Assembly (NCBI GenBank): GCA_964017045.1
Contig: OZ024807.1
Location: 15,675,941 to 15,739,940, forward strand
DNA from: Omphiscola glabra
Lineage: Eukaryota > Mollusca > Gastropoda > Lymnaeidae
Reading direction: 5' to 3'
DNA: 64,000 nt
The notes under the pieces are model-generated. The model ran no database searches, was not told the origin of the DNA, and saw only the letters and a program-made list of their open reading frames with translations. The position numbers and the translations under genes were made by a program. This document shows, piece by piece, positions 22,235 through 35,090 of this stretch; the stretch's first letter is position 1, and every line of letters starts with the position of its first letter.

Positions 22235-23335
22235 TTGGTTCACCACAGTGCCATTTATATTATTTCCCTTTATCGTTGAAACCCGTAGTGGGTTTCAGGT
22301 CTTTAATGAAAGCCAAACAGCCAACCAGAAGTTAACAATAAGGGGACATAACTCTCAAGTAATTTAGGAAATGAACAAAAATATAAGTATTGATTTATTG
22401 TAATAATCATTATTTTATAATTTTTTATTTTTTTTTAAAACTTTTTTATACGGTCGAGGAAGACTACGGACAATGTAAAATTGACACGGGTGGGAAGCAG
22501 CCCGCGTAGGTAAACATTTCGCAGCTCCTCGCGTTTCGTTTCTACGTTCGTGATCGAGACACACTACGGGGTTAAATCGGGGTTAAAATGTCAGTGCGTC
22601 CTTAGCAGTGAATAGCAGCGGCAAACAAAACTACGCCCGACCATCCGGGTTTCTCCATTTAACGACTTGACGTTGCCTGGAATCAAAGTGTGGAATATTA
22701 AAACAGGCCCCATTCACTCTACTCAAACAAATCCAGTGAATGACCTCTCCCGTATACACCCCAGCTCCCTGCCCTGGCGCAAAACCATTTCAAAAACGTG
22801 TATCGATTCGCACTGTCGATAGTCATCATCACGTGTCAAGACCTCGGTTATAATCACTTTGCGTACCGTGACATTGGTATTTGCCTTTCATACCGTGACA
22901 TTGGTATTTGCCTTTCATACCGTGACATTGGTATTTGCCTTTCATACCGTGACAGTAGTATTTGCCTTTCATGCCGTGACATTAGTATTTGCCTTTCATG
23001 CCTTGACATTAGTATTTGCCTTTCATGCCGTGACATTAGCATTTGCCTTTCATACCGTGACATTAGCATTTGCCTTTGATACCGTGACATTAGCATTTGC
23101 CTTTGATACCGTGACATTAGCATTTGCCTTTGATACCGTGAAATTAGCATTTGCCTTTGATACCGTGACATTAGCATTTGTCTTTCATACCGTGACATTA
23201 GCATTTGCCTCTCATACCGTGACATTAACATTTGCCTATCATACCGTGACATTAGCATTTGCCTTTCATACCGTGACATTAACATTTGCCTTTCATACCG
23301 TGACATTAGTATATGCAGTGGCGCATACATTTCAC
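22235..23335. repeat. dispersed ~1-kb segment, copy 2
   Basis: Homologous to 1858-2905 with the same ordered anchors, diverged by point changes and indels, and ending in the 27-bp array. Its position upstream of GT92-B mirrors copy 1 upstream of GT92-A. Confidence 0.75.
22861..23318. repeat. 27-bp minisatellite, array 2
   Basis: About 17 units built on CCGTGACATTAGCATTTGCC plus TTTCATA. Sub-blocks carry GGTATTTG, AGTATTTG or AGCATTTG in runs, so neighbouring units are more alike than distant ones. Confidence 0.92.
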
Positions 23336-23654
23336 ATGTGCTGGCTAAAAATGACGGTAAATTTGTAAGCAAAAAAAAAAAACTATAAAAAAAATTCGAA
23401 TTATTCGACTTTTACTTTTTTTTTAAAACCAGGAAAGCACTTTCTAGTCTTCCCAATAACCACATTCTGAAGACCGGGCAAAGATAAAAGCTATAACAAT
23501 CATAGACTATTTTCTAAGAAAAATCTCTGAAATAAGTCTCTAGATTATCTAGTAAGTTGTTGTCTATTTAGTGAATATGTCTTTTTTTGGTTGTTTTTTT
23601 TACATTTTTTTTCTAAATTTTGAAAGTGTCTTTTCTTTTTGATTATTAGTCGAC

Positions 23655-23920
23655 GTTATGAGCCATGGGCGAGAAGATAATACGATCCATTAGTGAGAAG
23701 ATAATATGAGCCATTATTGATGAGAGAACATGATCCATCATTGAGAAGATAATACGAGCCATTAGTGAGAAGATAATATGAGCAATTAGTGAGAAGCTAA
23801 TAATATGATCCATTAGTAAGAAGAGAATACGAGCCATTAGTGAGAAGATAATGTGATCCATTAGTGAGAAGATAATATGAGCAATTAGTGAGAAGATAAT
23901 AATATGGACCATTAATTTGG
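23655..23920. repeat. ~24-bp minisatellite
   Basis: About eleven imperfect units containing GAGCCATTAGTGAGAAGATA and ATAT or ATAC. It ends about 190 bp before the LINE at 24107. Confidence 0.85.
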
Positions 23921-24106
23921 AAAATATCTCTTGCAGCGAGACAACATAGCAGGCGTGAAGAAACAGCAGGTACAGATAAAAATCATATTTTTGACACGTA
24001 TGAAATATCATTGTCTTGACGAGGGCACGCTGACCTGTGTTCAAAAACTTTGTCTAATGCAGTGATTCTCAAACTTCCGTGGGGGCGGGGGGGATAGCTT
24101 TACATT

Positions 24107-26362
24107 ATGAAACTTCATCAGATTTCTTTGCTGGTATTGTCACTGCGGGACACTATCTATAACTCGGCTATCACGGCATTTGGCAAGAGAGAACGCAAAA
24201 GTGCAGATTGGTTCGAGGCTCACTGGCAGGTAATGAAGCATGTCACTGATGCTAAAAGAAAGGCTCTCTTGGCTTATAAAGGCATGCCTTGCCCAGCCAC
24301 TCTACAAACTCTTAAAAGTGCCAAGAAAAACACCCAGCAGGCAGCTCGCCACTACGCTAACACATATTGGCTCAATCTAAGCTCCAGCATACAGTCAGCT
24401 GCTGATAGAGGAGATGCAAAGGCTATGTACGAGAATATAAAACAAGCAACAGGGCCTCTGAACTCCAAGACTGCGCCCTTAATGTCAAAAACAGGGGAAC
24501 TTATTACTGATCGGGATAAACAACTCAAACGGTGGATTGAGCACTACTTGGAACTATACGCAACAATGAACCATGTCTCAACCGCTGCCCTGGATGATAT
24601 CCCAGACCTGCCGGTCATGGATGAGCTTGACACCCTACCCACCCTAGAAGAGGTAGGTAGAGCCATCGATTGTCTCGCCTGTGGGAAAGCCCCTGGCAAT
24701 GATGGAATTCCACCAGAGATTCTAAAATGTAGAAAGGAAGTTCTATTACGGCCCTTGCACGATCTCCTTACTATGTGCTGGGAACAGGGACAGCTACCAC
24801 AAGAGTTGAAAGATGCAAACATTGTTACATTGTACAAGAACAAAGGAGACAAGAGTGACTGCAACAACTATCGTGGAATCTTCCTTCTTAGCATAGTTGA
24901 AAAGGCCTTCGCCCGAGTTGCATTAACACGCTTGCAGACCCTAGCATCGCGTGTACTCCCAGAATCGCAATGTGGCTTTCGAGCCGGTAGGTCAACCATA
25001 GACATGATCTTCTCTCTGCGCCAGTTGCAGGAGAAATGCAGGGAACAACATATGCCTCTATACATCGCGTTTGTCGACCTCACTAAAGCTTTTGATCTTG
25101 TCAGCAGAAGCGGCCTCTTCCAGATCCTAAAAAAAATAGGCTGCCCTGCACGTCTGCTTAACATCATCGAGCAGTTCCACTATAACATGCAGGGCACAGT
25201 ATGCTATGACGGTGCCACCTCAGAAGCTTTTCCAGTAAGTAGTGGAGTAAAGCAAGGCTGCGTGCTAGCTCCTACTTTATTTGCAATCTTCTTCTCCATC
25301 TTACTCCAGTATGCCTTCAAGAACAACAGCGAGGGGATATACATTCACACTAGAGCAGACGGGAGATTGTTCAACATTGCGCGCCTTAGAGCTAAGACCA
25401 AAATAAGAAAGGTCATGCTACGTGAGCTCTTATTTGCAGATGACGCCGCTTTAGTATCTCACTCAGCAGACGGTCTGCAGAGCCTTGTATCCAGTTTATC
25501 CGCTGCCTGCAAAGAGTTTGGCATGATCATCAGCTTAAAGAAAACCAACATTATGGCTCAGGACGCTGACTCTCCCCCCACTATCTCCATCGACGACTGC
25601 GACTTGGATGCTGTTGACAGATTCACATATCTAGGGTCGAACATTTCGAGCACCCTCTCAATGGAGGATGAGATAAGTGGTAGGATAGGGAGGGCCGCAA
25701 CTGTCATGACGAGATTGAAGAAAAGAGTCTGGTCCAATGCCAAGCTCACAACAAGAACTAAGCTGCAGGTATACCAGGCCTGCGTACTGAGCACACTCCT
25801 CTATGGATGTGAGTCTTGGACCACATACAACAGGCACGAAAAAAGGCTCAATGGCTTCCACCTCAGATGCCTGCGCCGCATCCTTGACATCAAATGGCAG
25901 GAAAAAGTCCCCAACACGGATGTCCTGTCTCAAACAAATATGTGCAGCGTCCCAGCCCTTTTAATCCAAAGACGCCTCCGCTGGCTTGGGCACGTCAAGC
26001 GAATGCAACCTGGTCGCATACCTAAGGACGTGCTGTACAGCGAGCTGGCGACAGGGAAAAGGTCAGTTGGACGGCCTCGTCTCAGATACATAGACATTTG
26101 CAAAAGAGATATGAAGGCGGCTAACATCAACATCTCAAATTGGGAGGACCTGGCGGAGGATCGATCCACATGGCGGGGCATCGTGAAGGAACGATCACTA
26201 CGTGCTGAGGAGCTCTACAAGGCGGAAGCAGCTGTGAAGAGAGCGCGGAGAAAGGCAAGAAAACACTACTCCACCGCATTCGTGTGCGGGACATGCACAA
26301 GAGAGTGCCATTCAAGGATCGGTCTCATTAGCCACACGAAGAGCTGCAACCAGACAAGATAA
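24107..26362 (+). CDS. LINE reverse transcriptase, 5'-truncated but open
   Basis: 751 codons of uninterrupted non-LTR retrotransposon ORF. Motifs in order: GKAPGNDGIPPEIL (about 193-206), LYKNKGDKSDCNNYRGI (242-258), QCGFRAGRS (288-296), FVDLTKAFD with catalytic Asp324, GVKQGCVLAPTLF (380-392), LLFADDAALV with Asp445 and Asp446, GCESWT, then RRLRWLGHVKRM and a C-terminal C2HC zinc-finger-like motif (Cys727, Cys730, His743, Cys747). All three catalytic aspartates of the RT domain are present. The apurinic-type endonuclease expected upstream is missing, so the insertion is 5'-truncated and the first dozen codons are probably flank. The intact frame implies recent insertion. The clade is uncertain; the short tandem tail suggests RTE-like. 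Confidence 0.92.
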   Translation: MKLHQISLLVLSLRDTIYNSAITAFGKRERKSADWFEAHWQVMKHVTDAKRKALLAYKGMPCPATLQTLKSAKKNTQQAARHYANTYWLNLSSSIQSAADRGDAKAMYENIKQATGPLNSKTAPLMSKTGELITDRDKQLKRWIEHYLELYATMNHVSTAALDDIPDLPVMDELDTLPTLEEVGRAIDCLACGKAPGNDGIPPEILKCRKEVLLRPLHDLLTMCWEQGQLPQELKDANIVTLYKNKGDKSDCNNYRGIFLLSIVEKAFARVALTRLQTLASRVLPESQCGFRAGRSTIDMIFSLRQLQEKCREQHMPLYIAFVDLTKAFDLVSRSGLFQILKKIGCPARLLNIIEQFHYNMQGTVCYDGATSEAFPVSSGVKQGCVLAPTLFAIFFSILLQYAFKNNSEGIYIHTRADGRLFNIARLRAKTKIRKVMLRELLFADDAALVSHSADGLQSLVSSLSAACKEFGMIISLKKTNIMAQDADSPPTISIDDCDLDAVDRFTYLGSNISSTLSMEDEISGRIGRAATVMTRLKKRVWSNAKLTTRTKLQVYQACVLSTLLYGCESWTTYNRHEKRLNGFHLRCLRRILDIKWQEKVPNTDVLSQTNMCSVPALLIQRRLRWLGHVKRMQPGRIPKDVLYSELATGKRSVGRPRLRYIDICKRDMKAANINISNWEDLAEDRSTWRGIVKERSLRAEELYKAEAAVKRARRKARKHYSTAFVCGTCTRECHSRIGLISHTKSCNQTR

Positions 26363-26411
26363 TCTATCGTCTCTCGTAGACGGAAAGATGCCATACATAC
26401 ATACATACATT
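24107..26411 (+). mobile_element. 5'-truncated LINE with CATA tail
   Basis: Spans the RT frame plus a 3' UTR of only about 30 bp ending in a (CATA)n tail at about 26392-26411 instead of poly(A). The 5' junction lies somewhere in about 24060-24150. I could not identify a target-site duplication by eye. Confidence 0.8.
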
Positions 26412-26639
26412 GTCCCTTTTATAGGTACAGGTGTGGAGGGGGAGGGAAGTGTAGGCTAAATGAAGGTGATGGATCTGGGGAGGTGTGTGATCCCCCTCTC
26501 CCAGAAAGTTTGACAAATATTTGAGAAATTTAAAGTCAAGGAATTCATTATTACGAATAACTTAACTTCAATTTTGCCTCCATAGAAAAAACAGTTTGTA
26601 TAATATAATATATTATAAACTCTCTGTTCTGTGCCACCA

Positions 26640-27072
26640 CTTTTTCTCGAATTCCTGCCCTTCATATCTAACCGAAATTCTCTCTGTCTATTCACCCCTT
26701 CGACAGCTTCGCTCCTCCGCAGACGATCGTATTCTTTCTGTCCCTAAGACTCGCACAAAAACATACGGTGAAAGATCTTTCTCTTACTGTGCCCCCAAAC
26801 AATGGAATTCTCTTCCACTACACATCAGAAATATATCAACCATCACAGCCTTCAAAACTGCACTCAAAACACACCTCTTTAAACTTTACTATCCTGACTG
26901 ATTCCCCCTCTGAAAGTTAAACGATGCTGCTGAGTGCCGTCCATGGCTTCACATGTAAATTGTTATGGAATGGTTGGTTTTTAATTTATATTTTTTAAGT
27001 TCATTTTAATTTGCATGTACAGCGTGGTGAGCCCAGCCCTAGGCTGGGGTACCACGCTATAGAAAACTACCC

Positions 27073-27108
<36 letters not shown>
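26640..27108 (+). mobile_element. LINE 3' end with RT C-terminus and TAA tail
   Basis: Encodes the end of a CR1/L2-like reverse transcriptase: SYLTEILSVYSPLRQLRSS, GERSFSYCAPKQWNSLPLHI and FKTALKTHLFKLYYPD, then a stop near 26901. The 3' UTR holds CGTCCATGGCTTCACAT and ACAGCGTGGTGAGCCCAGCC and ends in (AAT)n at about 27071-27108. A second copy of the same 3' end is at 38716-39022. It is a different LINE family from the one at 24107. Confidence 0.88.
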
Positions 27109-30100
27109 CTCTTTCTTTTTTTAAAAAAATTGTTACTTAATGGTAACTTTCTTTATTATTTTTAATTAAACTACTTATTTCTTTTACTTAATTATGTATA
27201 TTAAAATAATGCGGCTATCGTGGAGTCTACTACATTTCAAGCAAAGTTGTGGTTTTTCCCACAGAAATCAATCTCATTCTATTTTGAAAGTTGATATAAT
27301 TTTTTTATTAAGAAATAGAAATTTTAAAAAGAATGTCAATGTTTGATATTTAAGATAATTCGTTTTTATTGATCGAAATAAAGGGAAAGTGTGATTTTAA
27401 TTACATTGCAAATATTTCTTCCAGGCATATTTTTTTAGAAAGAGCTATTTCAAAATATTAGAATTACAAGCGATTGTGTAGTTGGGTAGGTTGGTTAAAA
27501 TAAAAGATTTCGAATACTTAGATTCGAATGCTACATCTAGAGTTGCCCCTACGTATTCGGATCATCAAGTGTATTGACAGCCCCGTTATTTTTATGACAT
27601 TATATATATATTTTTTTTAAAAATCGTTTTCAGTTGGGCCTATCATACTAGCACTCATTTTAATATGTTTTGAAAATAAAATGTGTTTTTTTATATATAT
27701 AGGCCGATAGCTTTACGTTAATTCTGGACTCATTTGTTCTCTGTCGGGCGATTGAATTCCACTAAGGGGCGCTACCATCCCCATCCCCTCCTGGAAATAT
27801 TCCCGAAACAAACGCCGGTCAAGAAATCTTTAACAGATTAAACTTTGAAGAATTAAAATCGTAGCGTTGCTGAATGCTTTCAGACCGGATGTTCCATGAA
27901 CGAAAGTTCTTAAGTACATAAATACCTTGCAAACATATATACTCTGTGCCAAGACAGTGTTTCTATTTCTTCAAAAAAAGCAATGAAATCTTATGTATAT
28001 GTCCATGCTCTACAATGATTTTTAGAGAAGAACTTATGTTTAAGTTCATATTTTTTTATTGTCAATATTGTTAATGAACCATTATTATTTTATCCGAATC
28101 TAATTAGCCTAAGGTCATCTACAGCTATGGTTAAACAATAAGGTAGAATTAAATACATTTAAAATTTAAAAAAAAAGGGATTTATACCTGGTCAATCATA
28201 TTGTTATTCCGGATTGTCGAGTCTCTATAGCCCCAAAACCATTTGTTTGGCGTTAATTTAAGAAGAGTTTGGAAATTTCAATAGTTAAATATGAAACATA
28301 ATATTAGTAGTTATAAATCAAGTAATTTTAATACAGCACATATCCCTGAACAATTTCAGTTTAAATTCAGGAATATTAGCATGTATTAAAAATAGAAGGG
28401 CGCAAATATATGTGTTTGGGGGGGAGGGGGGGAGGGTGTTGAGGTTAAAAAAAAACTACCAGAAGCACACGCAACCTCAAAGCTCACCAGCACACTAAAA
28501 AAATAAATAAGAATAATATTTTGAGAACCCCTGAAATAAATTCCCGTAACCATAACCTTAGTCTCCCCATGATTCCACCCGTTGTTAAGGGTGGGCCAAT
28601 CAGCTGCAAGAATCAATTTAATAGCCGTGCGTGCTTCTGGCCGCTCAAACCCCCGTAGAGGGAACATTCACCCACTGTATGTGCCGACATTTCTGGATTG
28701 CTTTTTATTTCACTAATCCACAAGTGGATATTTACTACTTAATCAAATGAAAGAAAGCAAAACGGGAGTTTCTCCGTGTCTAGGTAAGAGATGCATTTTT
28801 TTGTTAATACTTCATTATTCATAAATCCCGGGATGTGTTGGATCATGTCAAAAGAATATGGTGGCCGATTTGCTGTCTCTCTTTCACAACGTTAAAAAAA
28901 ATCTACTAGCTAATACACTCGGCGTTAAAAGAGATGGCATTCAGAAAAAAAAGCTTTTATAACTTCACAAACATTCTCCATAAAATGCATTTGAATAAAT
29001 TTAATATAATTTTCTACGTTTTAGAGCATTTACACTCGACCTTGACAGAAAGTCTCATTCTGTATGTTTTTTTTTTTTAATTTTAGTTTTAATTTGTACA
29101 TTTTAATATCAAAATTGTTAGATTTAAATTATCAAGAAAATTATAATTATTTACTGTTATAAACATCGAATGCTTACAAAATCCCGGTCAAAATGACTAC
29201 TTAACTCGTTAAATAGGCATAAAACTATTTAATAAAAGTAGATGTGAGATCACCCACCCTCACGTTCACTCAATCGCGAAGCAGACGCGGTCAACCAATA
29301 TGATCTGAGAGACAGACTCAACCCGCCCACGTCGACCCAGATTTTCAGCCGTGCACAAATCTGAAAATGTCACGTATGTCAACAAATGAATTCTGTCGAT
29401 CAATATCACAATGCGAACATAGAGAAAGTCTTTATAAAGGCCGAACAGAACCAGAGAAAAGCCAAAAGTGACTACGTTTTTTAACTACTACACATAAAGA
29501 TATATATACATATATATATTGCTGTCTCTCTTTCACGACGTTAAAAAATATAATATATATATATATATACAGTCGGGGCTCGGTCTCCAAACTTAATCCG
29601 TCCCAAAACACCTTTCGAGTTATCGTACAAGTTCAAAGACACATTTTGTAGCATTTAAAATAATAGAGATTGTATTAAATTCGTTCCTTTGTCCCATACA
29701 CTATGTGAATCAATGTCCAGTTTTTAAAGTTCTTGTTCCAACCCCTACTGTCATTAGATTCCTCTTTTTGAACATAAATATTACTACTATGGATTCAGTT
29801 CACCAATTGGTTCTGGGCCCTGGGGGCAGAGACCAACTGAAAGTGATTTTCTGATTTCGACCGAAACCGAATTCTATAAGGTGATGCAATTTCTAGAATT
29901 CCTTTCCTGAAGGGTTCTCTCTGTTAATAATGTGGCAGCTTTACCAGGCAGGTGAGATTTCTGCTCTTTTTCCTTAGAAATTGACCAGACGTAATATACA
30001 AGATTGTACTCCATGATAATATTTGTATCTTTCGGGGATTTTTTTGGGGTACTTTTCCCCTTGATGTACTGTAAGTTAATTTACTTTTTATTTCTGTCTA

Positions 30101-31019
30101 GTTGATATTTAACTATTAATATACATTTAATAGCAAAATGAAATTGATTATTGATAGTATGACTATCTTTCGTATTTTTAATCGGTTTTTAATTTTTCTT
30201 TCTTCTTTTTTTTTTTCTTCTTAATTTTGGTTCTCAGTTTTATGTTATGTATTGTTCGAAAATCGTGTCAAATCTGAAGGCTGATTAAATTTACAAAATA
30301 ACATATAATGGTATGTAATGTTATATACGGCCATATTTTTTAGAACAACAAATTAAATTTGTTGCGCCCTTTTACTTTGAGCTGAACATAACAAACACAC
30401 ATGTGCACTCACACACTCACACACACACACACACACACATATATATAATGTTTAATGTGTGATTAAAAACTATTCATTGTTTGTTAACTAAAGTGAGTAC
30501 TTATTATCTGTTGATAAGTATACTGTGTCAAACACACCATCACTGTCACGTGACAAAGAACTGTGCACGTGACATCCCTGAGCCATCTCGCTGTTTTATT
30601 CTTTAAAACTATTCCGCAAGAAACATCCATTAGAATATCAATGTTCATGTTTTTTTTTTCTTTAAAATATCAGCCAGTAATAGATATCACACATTGTTGC
30701 TATATACCAAGACCTGTTAAGTGCCAGATTATTAAGATCAGTATGATTTTAATGTAGTTTATTGTTCATCTTTCGCACTCGAAGATGACCAAGGCAACGT
30801 TTAGATTTTAGCAGTAGCTTTAACTTGTGCTGTATTTTTGTTTAAAGCGAGACAGAGTTGCCCTATTCGCCATCCTCACCCTCTAGTCCTTGCATATTTG
30901 TTGCCACGGCAAGACATAGTCAAGATGATTGAAAATAGACCAGGATGCGGCAGATGACCAACAGTGTGCGTCACTGTGCTTTTTAATTTGTCACGAGTTG
31001 TCCGAATGTTAATTGTGTC
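27109..31019. other. long non-coding interval upstream of GT92-B
   Basis: Nearly 4 kb with no convincing exon. Seen within it: a repeated phrase GCTGTCTCTCTTTCAC at about 28869 and 29521; a TA microsatellite around 29500-29570; a pogo/Tigger-like terminus candidate at about 29570; a CA/TA microsatellite at about 30405-30448. Apparent frames are short and low-complexity. Confidence 0.5.
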
Positions 31020-31020
31020 A

Positions 31021-31115
31021 TTCATCTCAGAGAGTGGCTCTAGTGTACAAGTCAGAGAGTGGCTCTAGTGTACATGTCAGAGAGTGGTTCTAAGTGTACA
31101 AGTCAGGGAGGGGCT
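31021..31115. repeat. ~25-bp repeat, four copies
   Basis: Four imperfect units of CAGAGAGTGGCTCTAGTGTA. Confidence 0.8.
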
Positions 31116-31434
31116 CTGGTTTACAAGTTCTAAAAATAAAAGTTCAAGTCGAGACCACATTTCTATACAAGAAGAGTGACATTCAGTTTGTACAACGTTT
31201 TACATAGAATTAGTCAAACGAAATCCCATGAAATGAGGAACTATAACGAGACTCTATTCTTGTTTTCCTAGACAACTTGCTATTTCAAACTCCAATAAGT
31301 GCTCCAGTTATTTTTCGTCCTTCGCATGCGGAGATAACCATGGCTATATTTAATAGTATGTACACAGTTTGCCTGCCAGTTCTATTTGTGCATTGAAATC
31401 TTTACCGCATGAAGGGTATAAGTTATTTTTTTAA

Positions 31435-31905
31435 AAAGGGGTCCTATTTGGATTCGAGTCATTTCTGCTTTTCTTTGTCATGCATTTTCTTTGGGCGTTG
31501 ATTCTTTGAGGGTCGTGTTCCCACAGTGAGTCTACATCGCCAGGTTGTACGATCCATATCAAGTGTATCCAAACGAATTTAGGTCGATGTCCTTGATTCT
31601 CAGTGAAGCTTTTGGACAGTCCTTTTATTTTTTGTATTCTGCCCACCAGATGAGTGTTTCCGTATGGAGAGATCACTGAACATTACTTTAGGAAGTCTGC
31701 TCTCTGGCATTCTCGCAACATTCCCTGACCATCTTGATTGTCCCTTTTTGTGGGAGCGTATTGGCGCTGATTGAGTCAGTCTGTACGATTTCTGTAAAAA
31801 GGACACTTAGTTGCCATCTTATTCCAAGAATTTTACGTACAGTATATGGTTTAGGCGAAGATGTTTTAGCTGTCTAGTATGTCTGCTTTAGACTGTCCAT
31901 GTCTC
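31435..31905 (-). pseudogene. LINE reverse transcriptase C-terminal relic
   Basis: On the - strand, three frame-shifted pieces follow the C-terminal order of the LINE at 24107: ETWTV and SRHTRQLKHLRL (about 31900-31850), then RWSGNVARMPESRLPKVMF (about 31740-31680), then GGQNTKNK and a diverged end to about 31440. The cognates in the intact LINE are CESWTTY, RWLGHVKRM and GRPRLRY. Stops and shifts make it dead. It lies about 200 bp upstream of GT92-B exon 1. Confidence 0.7.
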
Positions 31906-32112
31906 AGTAATTTAAATGGGGTTATTTTAAAAAAAAGAAAGTACCATAGATATTACAATGATTACTGGTATGTTGGCGCTGTAATTTTATTTCATCCTTT
32001 TATATGTGAAATCTAACTAAATATTGAATGAAAAAGACTTTCATCTTCTTGTATAGCCGTGCCGAGAACCCTTGGACTCAGATTCCCGAACTATCCAAAA
32101 ATAAGATAGAAG

Positions 32113-35043
32113 ATGACCTCAGCGCACTCGTGTAACGGCTGCGCACTGGTGCGCGCAGCGATTCAGAAACTCACTTTCTTGAGAAGACGTCCCCTGGGAT
32201 TATGGGCCTTGGCAGTGCTCGTAGTTATCACACTATCCTATTATCAAATACAGGTGGGTCAAATGTGTCATGAAAATAAAGATTTACCTCTCATCCACCC
32301 ACGCCCTAGAAACCTTACCTCACTGAGTACAATACTATTATAAAACTACTTAAAACTTCAGAGGTTTTACTAGTTAAGTTTAGGGTCGGCTCACAAGATC
32401 ACATTTTCATTCAAGCATTTGATGCAATTCGTGTATGAAGCCTTGTCACAACTTTCAAATTACTATTTGATCAAATTCTCCAAAAAAAGAAACCACGTAC
32501 AAAATAGTGCGTTCATACAACAATTTGATGCGAAATTTGATCGTGTGAACTGACGCTTAATCTTCAGGAAATTAAAACCTGAAGCAAGTTAAGATAGGAA
32601 AAGGGGCGTTTTATCTCTTGTTTGAAAAAAAAAAATCTTGGGATTTTTCCAGATATGGAGGCGGGGTGGGTTTGATAAAAAGGGTGGGTTGATTTTTCGG
32701 TATGACTCAGGACAATATAGCTGACGGTATGGGACCAGCAACACGAAATGCCCATTCCAAAGTGTGAGATACACAAACACGTTCCTGACCAGGGCAAATC
32801 TTGCTCGCCAATGTCAAAAGAAAACTGTGACAACACGAGGTAGCATGGCGTACAATTTTATCCCTTTAAATACTTTGGATGCATTCGAGAGAGAGAGGGC
32901 GGGGAGGGGAAGGGCAGCTGTTTCAATTGATTATTAAAAGAAATGATTAAACAAATATGGGACAACCTGGAAAAAGAACGAACGCAACAAAATAAAGAAC
33001 GCGTCGGCAAGAAGCCTTCATCTTTGAAAAAACAGAATTAAAAACAGATATAAATAATAATAACACTTTCATAAAATGTAGTATCCGCAAGGGCAGCAAT
33101 TCTCTTGCTTATTGCATTCTCTCCCGTTATTTACATTTAATTGACTCTACTCTTTTGAATTGACCTAATCAAAACTTGAGTAAATAAACTAGACCAAACT
33201 GATTTGTTTATAGGAAACATGGACAACAACTGGACCGTCTAAATATTTCACCAAAGTGAGAGATGTTAAGCACTACATGTATTCAGCCATTGCTAACTTG
33301 GAAAGTACCACTCAGATAACAAATAGTACAAGCTACAATTTGAATATTGTTATAACAAGCCTTGACGCCACTACTAAGAAATACAAGTGTTGCGTACAGT
33401 TCAATGACATCAAGACTCCTTTAGTCACTCCGGCAAAAGTCCACTTCAGTCATGATCAGGGAAGCTATGTTTACACAGCCCGACAGTACAGCTGTACAGT
33501 TCCCATCATCTCGTCAAATCTGCCTGTGAATGTTACCCTCGCCGCCTCATCGTCTTGTTCTACAGATACAAATGACTACGTCACCATACTTTACCCAACT
33601 CGACACCCTGGCGGCATTGCACTCTGTGGAAAGATCTCACACAGTCGCGCCCTTGACCCTGACAAGGTCATCGAGTGGTTTGAGATTCAGCGCCTGCTCG
33701 GCGTCGACAAAGTTTTGATTTATGACCTGGAAACGTCTGAAAATGTGAGCCGTGTTTTCAGGTACTACCAACAATTAGGGATCTTGGACTTGCAGCCGTA
33801 CGAGCTACCGGGAAAACCTAACAATAGATCTCTGTCTGAGGCCAGAAAACACTCGGAACAATTTAACAACGATGAGACGATGGCGGTGTTGGAATGCAGA
33901 CAGCGAATGGGGGGATACGATTATATCATAAGTCATGACTTGGACGAGATGATCATACCTAGGAACAATGTCACCCTGAAAACTTTTCTTCAGGTAAAGT
34001 TTTATTTTTTTCGTGTTCATTATGTAATGTAATTACACAACCCTTAAATATAAAGTTTTTCTTATAAATCCTTAAAATGTGCATTTTTTAAAATTATTCT
34101 ATTAGTATTCAACAGCTTTTACACCGCAGATTTATTTGACCAACTATTTCAGAAAGACAAAAAAAAACAAAAAAGAATTACGCATTTAATTCACTTGAGA
34201 TATTTTTAAAGCAACTCATTTAGCATAGTACAATAGGGAATTTATTTTTTCTGAAATCATTGTCAACGACTCTATGTGCCAAGTTTCAGCTCGATTGGTT
34301 TAGGGGAAAAGGGTCAATTAACTGTTAGAAATTTCTTCCACACACACAACCAGAAAGAAACACGTGAACAAAAGCAAAGCTAACATCAAGCTTTTAATAA
34401 ATTATTTCAGAACAAAGACGTTTTAGTTTTTGTTGCAATGCCCTGGAGTAAATATCAACTACGATTTTAACCAATTTCATATTAGGAACATGATTTATAT
34501 ATATATATATATTTATTTATTTATGTGTGTAGGAATGAGCTAAGAGGTCCAAATAACAAAAAAAAAAAAATCATAAGAAATACACCAATTCTTAAATGGG
34601 TCTTCAATTATTTTTCAGAAATAATATGAATTTAATTATGGACAAATTACTGCATTTATTTAAGTATATGTTTAAATATTATTTTTCTATGTTAGAAAGG
34701 CATTGTTTACGAATTTGTAAGTTTAGATATTTTTTTTATCAATAAATAATCATCTATGTCATATACTATTATTAATTCCTAATCACATTTATCGGGAATA
34801 TCCAATCATCTGTTATTGTGTTTATTGCATTGTCAATATTTTCGAAATTACTTTTAAAATTAAATTTCTACAAATGCCTTCAAACAATTTCTTGAGAGCT
34901 ATATTTAAACTTGAAAAACAAACGCTTTACGTTTATTTGATTGATTAAATAAACACCTGTGACAAAACTTGATAACATTGATTTATGTATATGTAGATAT
35001 ATATATAAATAAATAGTTAAATATATATATATAAATATATATT

Positions 35044-35090
<47 letters not shown>

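Noticed and set aside
24060..24095. hAT terminus CAGTGATTCTCAAAC just before the LINE
   Set aside because: It resembles hAT ends, but no partner end or target duplication was found; it may be chance.
24544..26315. Several 60-107-residue frames antisense to the LINE
   Set aside because: They overlap the intact reverse-transcriptase frame and show no recognised domain.
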